From an uncultured Desulfobacca sp. (GTDB lineage Bacteria > Desulfobacterota > Desulfobaccia > Desulfobaccales > Desulfobaccaceae), in the NCBI GenBank assembly GCA_937958145.1, contig CALGOE010000266.1:1-11552 (forward strand): 11,552 nt of DNA. The letters are read 5' to 3'. The notes under the pieces were generated by a model that saw only the letters and a list, made by a program, of their open reading frames with translations, did not search any database and was not told the origin of the DNA. The translations under genes were made by a program, and so were the position numbers. Positions 5,706-11,552 of the stretch are shown here, in pieces; positions within the stretch are counted from its first letter, which is position 1, and the number at the start of each line of letters is the position of its first letter.

Positions 5706-6236
5706 ATGAAGGCATATGTGAAAGAGACCTTAACTGGATTTTACAGCCTCCTGGCAGGGTTGGGAGTGACGATCCGCTATTTTGTCAAGCCCATCGTCAC
5801 GGTCCAGTACCCCCGGGAAAAAATAGACATGAGCCCCCGCTATCGGGGACACACCGAGTTTCTCCTTGATCCCGAGACCGGCTCCCATCGCTGCAATGCC
5901 TGCGAGAATTGCGCCCGCACCTGCCCCTCCGGGGTCATCACGGTGACCGGGGTTAAGGTGCCCGGCACCAAGAAAAAACGGGCGGTCACGTATGTCCTGG
6001 ACTACTCGCTCTGCAGTCTGTGCGGTCTGTGTGTGGAGGTCTGCCCCACCAATGCCCTGAAATTTTCCAATGAATATCGATTGGCCGGGTATTCCCGCCA
6101 AGACATGATCATCGATGTCATGGCCCGGCTCAAAGCCCAACAGCGGGCCTTGGGGCTGCCGGAGGAAGTGCCGCCCGCCCCGGAGGCAGAGGCGCCGGCG
6201 CCAGAAGCGGCCAAAAGCGGGGAGGCGGAGTCATGA
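5706..6236 (+). CDS. nuoI: Complex I subunit NuoI, two [4Fe-4S] ferredoxin-type protein
   Basis: A 176-aa peripheral subunit (TYKY/23 kDa) that carries clusters N6a and N6b and passes electrons toward N2 in NuoB. Residues 1-30 form an amphipathic membrane-surface segment (GFYSLLAGLGVTIRYFVKP). Two CxxCxxCxxxCP motifs hold the clusters: Cys63-66-69-73 (CNACENCARTCP) and Cys103-106-109-113 (CSLCGLCVEVCP). NEYRLAGYSRQDMI (122-135) is the usual helix after the second motif. The last 22 residues are a Pro/Ala/Glu-rich tail, probably flexible. AAAGG (5692-5696) lies 9 nt before the ATG. The end overlaps nuoJ by ATGA. In an enzyme without NuoEFG, this subunit is the likely electron entry point for an outside donor such as ferredoxin (inference). 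Confidence 0.95.
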   Translation: MKAYVKETLTGFYSLLAGLGVTIRYFVKPIVTVQYPREKIDMSPRYRGHTEFLLDPETGSHRCNACENCARTCPSGVITVTGVKVPGTKKKRAVTYVLDYSLCSLCGLCVEVCPTNALKFSNEYRLAGYSRQDMIIDVMARLKAQQRALGLPEEVPPAPEAEAPAPEAAKSGEAES

Positions 6237-6754
6237 GCGAGTTGTTTAGTCTGGCAGGTCTCAGTTTCCTGATGATTGTGGGCATGACCCTGGGAGGGGC
6301 CTTCATCGCCGTCGGGGCCCGCAACATCTTTCATAATGTCCTCGGTCTGGCCCTCTCTCTCTTTGGGGTGGCCGGTATCTTTCTCTTTCTCAACAGCCCT
6401 TTCCTGGCGATGATGGAAATTCTGATTTACGTGGGGGCCATCTGTATCGCCATCTGCTTCGCTATCATGCTCTCTGAACCGCTCTATCGCCCCCGGCCCC
6501 CACGTAAGCCCATCAAATTATTGGGTGCTGGCTTGGGCGCCGGCTTGGTCTTTGTGGTGTTGGCGGCGTTGGTCAAGAAAACTGCCTGGGTCCCGGCGGC
6601 GGCGCGCAGCGACGATTGGTCCGTGGCGACCATCGGCCATTACCTCTTGACGAAATACGCCCTGATTTTTGAAGCCATCTCCCTGATCCTGCTGGTTGCC
6701 ATGTTGGGGGCCATCGTCAATGCCAAAAACGGTCGCGGCCGGGAAGAATCCTAA
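6233..6754 (+). CDS. nuoJ: Complex I subunit NuoJ
   Basis: A 173-aa inner-membrane subunit (ND6 equivalent) with five predicted helices at about 8-27, 35-54, 60-81, 95-113 and 143-163. TM3 carries MMEILIYVGAICIAICF; the Tyr-Val-Gly-Ala segment is the family's hinge helix, which in solved structures switches between alpha and pi forms during turnover. The positions after the hinge are Ile/Cys-rich (AICIAICFAIML) where many NuoJ have V-LFLFVIM. The start ATG overlaps the nuoI stop (ATGA), with GGAGG (6221-6225) 7 nt upstream, inside the nuoI tail codons. The C-terminus is short and charged (NAKNGRGREES). Confidence 0.92.
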   Translation: MSELFSLAGLSFLMIVGMTLGGAFIAVGARNIFHNVLGLALSLFGVAGIFLFLNSPFLAMMEILIYVGAICIAICFAIMLSEPLYRPRPPRKPIKLLGAGLGAGLVFVVLAALVKKTAWVPAAARSDDWSVATIGHYLLTKYALIFEAISLILLVAMLGAIVNAKNGRGREES

Positions 6755-6779
6755 GAGACTGGGGGAGTGAGAACTGATT

Positions 6780-7091
6780 ATGTATAACCATTTACAGACC
6801 TATCTCATGCTGGCGGCCCTTCTCTTTGCCATCGGCCTTTACGGCGTCCTGGCCCGGCGGTCCCTCATTGCCGTGCTCATCTCGGTGGAGTTGATGCTCA
6901 ATGCGGCCAGCATTAATTTTATGGCCTTCAACCGTTTTCTGGCCCCTGATCCGGCGGTCGGCCAGATCATCACCCTTTTCATCATGGCCGTGGCGGCGGC
7001 GGAAGCGGCCATTGCCTTGAGCATCATCATTGCCGTCTATCGGAAGCTCAAGTCCATCAACGTTGAACATGTCAATGAACTGCGAGGTTAA
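6780..7091 (+). CDS. nuoK: Complex I subunit NuoK
   Basis: A 103-aa, three-helix inner-membrane subunit (ND4L equivalent) belonging to the MrpC-like family. Helices lie at about 7-24, 29-50 and 61-86. The two buried glutamates of the proton path are present: Glu37 in ISVELMLNAAS (TM2) and Glu75 in AVAAAEAAIALS (TM3). Length matches the family (about 100 aa). A GGGGGAG run (6761-6767) lies 12 nt before the ATG, a slightly long spacing; the nuoJ stop is 25 bases upstream. The end carries GCGAGGT, which serves as the ribosome site for nuoL. Confidence 0.95.
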   Translation: MYNHLQTYLMLAALLFAIGLYGVLARRSLIAVLISVELMLNAASINFMAFNRFLAPDPAVGQIITLFIMAVAAAEAAIALSIIIAVYRKLKSINVEHVNELRG

Positions 7092-7093
7092 GC

Positions 7094-9022
7094 ATGGCTA
7101 TGCAGTTTTCTGATACCACTTTTCTGGCCTGCCTGGTCACATCGATCCTGCCGATCCTCAGTTTTGGCCTGATCATGATCTTTACCCGGGAGAACCCCAA
7201 GCTCTCCCTGGCCATCTCCCTGACCGCCTCCACCATACCCCTCATCATTGCCTGGGGGCTGCTTTTTAAATATTGGGGGATCCAGGAGCCGCTGGTCTAT
7301 AATCTCCGTTGGCTTTATTCCGACATGGTCAAGATCCCCTTCGGCTTCCTGTTGGATCCCACCAGCCTTTTGATGCTGACCATTGTGGCCACCATCAGCT
7401 GGCTGGTGCAGATCTATTCCATCGGCTACATGGGCGGCGACCCGGGTTTTGGCCGGTTCTATGCCTTTTTGTCCCTCTTTGCCTTTTCCATGCTGACCCT
7501 GTCCATTTCCAGCGGTCTTCTTCAACTTTATATCTGTTGGGAATTGGTGGGCTTGGCTTCCTATCTGCTCATCGGCTTCTGGTATGAGAAGTTTTCCGCC
7601 TCCGAGGCCGGGAAAAAGGCCTTTGTGGTCACCCGCTTCGGGGATGTGGGCTTCTTTATGGGGCTGGCCTTTTTAACCATCTATTACGGCAATTTGGAAA
7701 TTCAACAGGTCAATTCCGCCGCGGTGGCCCAGGCCATGCCGGCATGGCTCATCACCACGGCCGCCCTCTTGATTTTCTGTGGGGTCATGGGCAAGAGCGC
7801 CCAGTTTCCCATTCACGTCTGGCTGCCCGATGCCATGGAAGGTCCCACGCCGGTCAGCGCCCTGTTGCATTCCGCCACCATGGTGGCCGCCGGCGTCTAC
7901 CTCATCGCCCGGATTTATCCATTTTTCAGTGCCTCCCCGGAAGCCATGACCGTGGCCCTGGCCATCGGCACCATCACCTTGCTGTTATCATCCACCATCG
8001 GTATGGTGGCCTCGGACATCAAGCAGGTCTGGGCCTATTCCACCGTCAGCCAACTGGGTTTCATGATCATGGGGTTGGCTGCCGGCAGCTTTTTTGCCGG
8101 CTACTACCACCTGACCACCCATGCCGCCTTTAAGGCCCTGCTGTTTCTCTGTTCCGGCGTTTTTATCCACCATTTTGGGACCAATGACTTCTTTATCATG
8201 GCGGCCCAGGGGGGGCGTAAACTCAAGATCCCCATGGTGACGGTGACCATTGCGGCGTTGGCCTTGGCCGGCATCTTCCCCCTGGCCGGATTCTTCAGCA
8301 AAGAGGGGATTTTGGGGGCCCTGGCCCATCTGGATAACAAAATCTGGCTCTTTGCCGGCCTTTTTGGTGCTTTTTTAACGGCTTATTATTCTTTCCGGGT
8401 CATTTTCGTGATGCTTTTCCCCCGGGAGCCCATTTTCCAGATTGCCGCAGCCCACAGCCATGCTGAAGAGGCTCACGGCGGCCATGGTCATGGCCACGGC
8501 GATGAACATGGGGAAGAGCATGGGGTGCCTTGGGTGATGAATCTGCCGTTGTTGATTCTGGCCTTCTTCACCCTGACCTTGGGGTTTCTGCAGGGGGCCT
8601 TGGAAAAGTTCCTCACCGGGCACGCCGGCCACCACGAGATCTCCATCCCCTTGTTGGTCAGTGCTGTGGGCGCGGCTTTGGCCGGGATCGGGCTCGCCTG
8701 GCTGGATTGGGGGGCCAAAAACGCCAAATGCGTGGGCTTCATCAGTCGGGTGCCGGTACTGGAAAACTTTTTCATCCAGAAATGGTATATGGACCATTTT
8801 TGGCGTTGGTTCTTGAATACTATTATCTACGGCCTGTTCTCCAAGTGGTTTACTCTCAATGATCGGCGGGTGGTGGATGGCGGCGTTGACGCCGTGGCTT
8901 TTTCCACCGTAGGCAGCGGCCGCTATTTATCCAAGTACCAGACCGCCCTGCTTCAGGTCAACCTCCTCTTCATGGTCCTGGTCATGGCCGGGGTTGGCCT
9001 CTATCTGGTCATGGGCCGCTGA
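7094..9022 (+). CDS. nuoL: Complex I antiporter-like subunit NuoL
   Basis: A 642-aa inner-membrane subunit (ND5 equivalent), the distal proton-pumping module with the long lateral helix at its C-terminus. Key charged residues are in place: Glu150 in CWELVGLASYLLIGFWY (TM5), Lys234 in GKSAQFPIHVWLPDAMEGPT (TM7), His259 in LLHSATMVAAGVY, Lys347 in THAAFKALLFLCSG, and Lys403 in AGFFSKEGIL (TM12). A loop at 454-477 has eight histidines with many Gly and acidic residues (HGGHGHGHGDEHGEEHG); the frame is intact across it, and the following WVMNLPLLILAFFTLTLGF helix is normal. Length is typical, with no truncation. It starts 2 nt after the nuoK stop, with AGG (7085-7087) 6 nt upstream. Confidence 0.96.
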   Translation: MAMQFSDTTFLACLVTSILPILSFGLIMIFTRENPKLSLAISLTASTIPLIIAWGLLFKYWGIQEPLVYNLRWLYSDMVKIPFGFLLDPTSLLMLTIVATISWLVQIYSIGYMGGDPGFGRFYAFLSLFAFSMLTLSISSGLLQLYICWELVGLASYLLIGFWYEKFSASEAGKKAFVVTRFGDVGFFMGLAFLTIYYGNLEIQQVNSAAVAQAMPAWLITTAALLIFCGVMGKSAQFPIHVWLPDAMEGPTPVSALLHSATMVAAGVYLIARIYPFFSASPEAMTVALAIGTITLLLSSTIGMVASDIKQVWAYSTVSQLGFMIMGLAAGSFFAGYYHLTTHAAFKALLFLCSGVFIHHFGTNDFFIMAAQGGRKLKIPMVTVTIAALALAGIFPLAGFFSKEGILGALAHLDNKIWLFAGLFGAFLTAYYSFRVIFVMLFPREPIFQIAAAHSHAEEAHGGHGHGHGDEHGEEHGVPWVMNLPLLILAFFTLTLGFLQGALEKFLTGHAGHHEISIPLLVSAVGAALAGIGLAWLDWGAKNAKCVGFISRVPVLENFFIQKWYMDHFWRWFLNTIIYGLFSKWFTLNDRRVVDGGVDAVAFSTVGSGRYLSKYQTALLQVNLLFMVLVMAGVGLYLVMGR

Positions 9023-9075
9023 TGGGCGCAGTGATTCAGCGAACATTTTTATCTAACGTTTGAGGACGGCTTTCT

Positions 9076-10548
9076 ATGGCTGAACATCTCACCAACTTTC
9101 CGTATCTGACCTGTATGGTGCTGTCGCCGGTGATCGGCATCGCCATCATCCTCTTTCTCAAAGAGGAACAGAAATTCCTCATCCGGGCGGTGGCCCTGGT
9201 CTCGGCCGCTGTCTCCCTGGGCTTTTCCATTTATACCTTCGTGGCCTACGACCGGGCTTTGGGCGGCCTGCAGTTTGTGGAAAAATATGAGTGGGTGAAA
9301 GGCTTCGGCATTTCCTACTTTGTCGGTGTGGACGGCCTCAATGCGCCGCTGCTGCTGCTCACCGGCATCGTCATCTTTACCGGCGTCCTGACCATGTGGG
9401 AACTGGAACTGCGGGTCAAAGAATATTTTGCCTTCATGCTTTTCCTGGTCACCGGCGTTTTCGGCGTTTTCATGTCCATGGACATCTTTTTCTTCTTCCT
9501 TTTTTATGAGATCGCCGTGGTGCCCATGTATGTCTTGATCCTCATCTGGGGATCGACCCGCAAAGAATATGCGGCCATGAAACTGACCCTCTACCTGATG
9601 GCCGGCAGCGGTCTCATCATTCCGGGGCTGCTTTTGTTGTATGCCACCTCCGGCCTCTACACCTTTGATCTGCTGAAATTACATGGGGTGCATTTTTCGC
9701 CTTGGGTGCAAAAACTGGCGTTCGTGCTCCTGCTCTTCGGCTTCGGCGTCCTGGCAGCCATGTGGCCGTTCCACACCTGGTCGCCCGTCGGCCATGTGGC
9801 GGCACCGACCGCGGTCAGTATGCTCCACGCCGGGGTGCTCATGAAGCTGGGGTCTTATGGCATCCTGCGGATTCCCATGTATCTCTGCCCGGAGGGTTTC
9901 CAGTATTGGTCCACGCTCTTCGGCCTCTTGGCTATCTGCGGCATCGTTTACGGGGTTTTTGTGGGCCTGGCCCAGACGGATTTGAAGTATGTCATCGGTT
10001 ATTCCTCGGTTTCCCACATGGGCATCGTCGCCCTGGGGCTGGCCACCGGCACGGTGGACGGGCTCAACGGCTCCGTGTTCCAGATGTTCGCGCACGGCAT
10101 CATGACGGCCCTTTTCTTTTCCGCGGTGGGCTATATCTATGACCGCACCCACACCCGGGATATCCACGAATTGGGCGGCTTCTGTAAGATCATGCCGGTG
10201 GCCTCAGCCTTCTTTATCACCGCGGCCCTCTGTGGCGCTGGCGTTCCTGGCTTTGCCAGCTTCTGGGCCGAACTGTTGGTCTTCATTTCGGCGGTGCGGG
10301 TCTTTGGCATCGGCGGCCTCATTGCCCTGGCCTCCATTGTCGTCGGCGCCCTCTTCGCCCTGCGGGTGGTGCAGAATTCCTTTTATAACGAACCGAATCC
10401 CAAGTTCACCCATTTTGAGGACGTCAGTCCCTTCCTGGGCCTGCCTCGGATGATCCTCATCGCTACTTTGATTCTCTTCGGGATCTTCCCGAGCCTGATG
10501 TTGGACCTTATTAAAACGGCGGTGGTGCCGTTCGTCAGTGGGTTGTAA
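9076..10548 (+). CDS. nuoM: Complex I antiporter-like subunit NuoM, lacking the TM7 lysine
   Basis: A 490-aa inner-membrane subunit (ND4 equivalent) with about 14 helices. Recognisable features: VDGLNAPLLLLTGIV (85-99), FLFYEIAVVPMYVLI (141-155) with Glu145 of TM5, PFHTW (231-235), HAGVLMKLGSYGILR (251-265) with Lys257 of TM8, QTDLKYVIGYSSVSHMG (300-316), FQMFAHGIMTALFF (335-348) and GFASFWAELLVF (392-403) with Glu399 of TM12. Aligning back from the HxW of TM7, the lysine that is near-universal there (AVKMPMVPLHGW in E. coli, Lys234) is Leu226 in FGFGVLAAMWPFHTW. The following WLPDAH is WSPVGH. The gene is otherwise full length with intact flanking motifs, so decay or frameshift is unlikely. 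GAGGA (9062-9066) lies 9 nt upstream of the ATG. Confidence 0.95.
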   Translation: MAEHLTNFPYLTCMVLSPVIGIAIILFLKEEQKFLIRAVALVSAAVSLGFSIYTFVAYDRALGGLQFVEKYEWVKGFGISYFVGVDGLNAPLLLLTGIVIFTGVLTMWELELRVKEYFAFMLFLVTGVFGVFMSMDIFFFFLFYEIAVVPMYVLILIWGSTRKEYAAMKLTLYLMAGSGLIIPGLLLLYATSGLYTFDLLKLHGVHFSPWVQKLAFVLLLFGFGVLAAMWPFHTWSPVGHVAAPTAVSMLHAGVLMKLGSYGILRIPMYLCPEGFQYWSTLFGLLAICGIVYGVFVGLAQTDLKYVIGYSSVSHMGIVALGLATGTVDGLNGSVFQMFAHGIMTALFFSAVGYIYDRTHTRDIHELGGFCKIMPVASAFFITAALCGAGVPGFASFWAELLVFISAVRVFGIGGLIALASIVVGALFALRVVQNSFYNEPNPKFTHFEDVSPFLGLPRMILIATLILFGIFPSLMLDLIKTAVVPFVSGL

Positions 10549-10551
10549 GCC

Positions 10552-11552
10552 ATGAAAGCTGTCGCGCTCTTTGCCCCCGAATTGTATTTTCTTTTAATGG
10601 CTCTGGTCCTGTTTTTCTGCTCCCTGCGTCGGCAGACTGAGCCCAGGAAAGATTTTCAGCTTTTCCTGGCCATGGCCGGCGGCGGCATCCTGGTGGCCAT
10701 TCTCAGCCTCTTTCAGCAGGGGACCATCTTCTTTGCCTCCTATCAGGTGGACCTTTTCAGCCAGATTTTTAAACTGGCCCTGGCCCTTGGGGTCTTCCTG
10801 GTCGCTCTCATCTGCCATCGCCTGCCGGGGGTGGAAGACCGCTTCCATGCGGAATTTTACCTTTTCTTGACTACCTGCACGGTGGGCATGATGATGCTGG
10901 TCAGCGCGGTGGAATTGCTCACCATCTACATTTCCCTGGAGCTGGCCTCCTACTCCCTCTACATCCTGATCCCCATGCGCCGGGGGGATGGCATTGACGT
11001 GGAGGCTGGGGTGAAATACCTCTTTATCGGCGCGGTTTCCTCCTGTTTCATGCTGTTCGGGCTGAGCTACCTCTTCGGGGCCACGCACAGCACCTATCTG
11101 GTTGATATCCTGCCAAAAATGCCGGCTTTGCTGGCCAGTCCGGTGGGTATCCTGGGCCTCATCCTCTCTTTGGCGGGCTTTTTCTTTAAACTATCCCTCT
11201 TTCCCATCCACTTCTGGGCCCCGGATGTATATCAGGGCGGTGCCAACCAACTGGTGGCCTACATCGCCACGGCCTCCAAGGTGGCGGCGGTCGCCGTGTT
11301 GCTGCGCTTTGCAGCCCTTGGCGGTTCATATGGTTACTCTTTTGCCCAGATTTTGGTCTTCCTGTCCATCATTTCCATGACCCTGGGCAATCTGGTGGCC
11401 ATTATTCAAAAAGATTTCAAACGCATGCTGGCCTATTCCTCCATCGCCCATGCCGGTTATATCCTCATGGGGGTGTTGACCTTAAGTGAGGCGGGCTATA
11501 CCAGCGTGATTTATTATGCCGTGGCCTATCTCATCATGAACTTCACCTGTTT
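10552..11552 (+). CDS. nuoN: Complex I antiporter-like subunit NuoN (partial, 3' end outside)
   Basis: The frame runs from ATG 10552, three bases after the nuoM stop, through 333 codons to the window end with no stop. It is the third antiporter-like subunit (ND2 equivalent), sitting between NuoM and NuoK/J in the membrane arm. The N-terminus MKAVALFAPELYFLLMALVL is the usual first helix (APE-YF). Retained key residues: Glu130 in YISLELASYSLY (TM5), Lys213 in AGFFFKLSLFPIHFWAPDVY (TM7), Lys243 in ATASKVAAVAVLLR (TM8), and QKDFKRMLAYSSIAHAGY (286-303). The segment after DVYQG reads GANQLVAY, where the family consensus is GAPTPVTAF, so the APTP loop is changed. No strong ribosome site is seen; translation is probably coupled to nuoM. 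Confidence 0.94.
   Translation, partial: MKAVALFAPELYFLLMALVLFFCSLRRQTEPRKDFQLFLAMAGGGILVAILSLFQQGTIFFASYQVDLFSQIFKLALALGVFLVALICHRLPGVEDRFHAEFYLFLTTCTVGMMMLVSAVELLTIYISLELASYSLYILIPMRRGDGIDVEAGVKYLFIGAVSSCFMLFGLSYLFGATHSTYLVDILPKMPALLASPVGILGLILSLAGFFFKLSLFPIHFWAPDVYQGGANQLVAYIATASKVAAVAVLLRFAALGGSYGYSFAQILVFLSIISMTLGNLVAIIQKDFKRMLAYSSIAHAGYILMGVLTLSEAGYTSVIYYAVAYLIMNFTC

Noticed and set aside
8450..8524. His/Gly-rich stretch in NuoL as a frameshift or assembly error
   Set aside because: The frame is open on both sides, and normal NuoL helices resume immediately after it.
1..11552. tRNA, rRNA, CRISPR array, transposase or phage genes
   Set aside because: Gene spacers are short, with no repeat-spacer pattern, tRNA-like fold or mobile-element protein seen on either strand.

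Overview
The window holds most of an eleven-gene respiratory complex I operon on the + strand (nuoA-B-C-D-H-I-J-K-L-M-N, with nuoN cut by the window end). It is preceded by a single msrAB gene on the + strand and by the 5' part of a divergent membrane transporter gene on the - strand. There are no RNA genes, insertion sequences or CRISPR arrays that I can see. The DNA is GC-rich inside genes and AT-rich in the two promoter regions. The protein sequences and the nuoABCD-HIJKLMN order without nuoEFG fit an anaerobic or microaerobic Gram-negative bacterium, most like the former Deltaproteobacteria (Desulfobacterota). That placement is an impression from motif style, not a database result.

Layout. 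1-658 (-): N-terminal 219 codons of an ArsB/NhaD/SLC13-type permease, with a signal peptide and an Ig-like domain ahead of the membrane part. 659-806: divergent AT-rich regulatory region with a 10-bp perfect inverted repeat (697-706/740-749) and a small hairpin. 807-1934 (+): exported bifunctional methionine sulfoxide reductase MsrAB. 1935-2194: a strong GC-rich hairpin without a T-tract, then a good sigma-70-type promoter (TTGACA, 17-nt spacer, TATACA) and, over its predicted start site, an 18-bp sequence resembling a Rex (NADH/NAD+ sensor) operator. 2195-11552 (+): the nuo operon, with very short spacers or overlaps between most genes.

How the genes work together. NuoB, C, D and I make the quinone-reducing arm: cluster N2 in NuoB, two [4Fe-4S] clusters in NuoI, and the quinone site in NuoD/B/H. 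NuoH, A, J, K, L, M and N make the membrane arm that pumps ions. The NADH-oxidising module (NuoE, F, G) is not encoded between nuoD and nuoH, where bacterial 13/14-gene operons normally carry it. The enzyme therefore either takes electrons from another donor (ferredoxin is the usual suggestion for eleven-subunit enzymes) or borrows a dehydrogenase module encoded elsewhere.

Most notable points: the 11-subunit layout; loss of the otherwise near-universal TM7 lysine in NuoM (Leu226) while NuoL and NuoN keep theirs; a non-canonical GGANQ segment in NuoN; a histidine-rich loop in NuoL; and the Rex-like site at the nuo promoter. No clearly unprecedented system is visible. The residue-level departures from textbook complex I are the best leads, and several may turn out to be shared by a whole clade.
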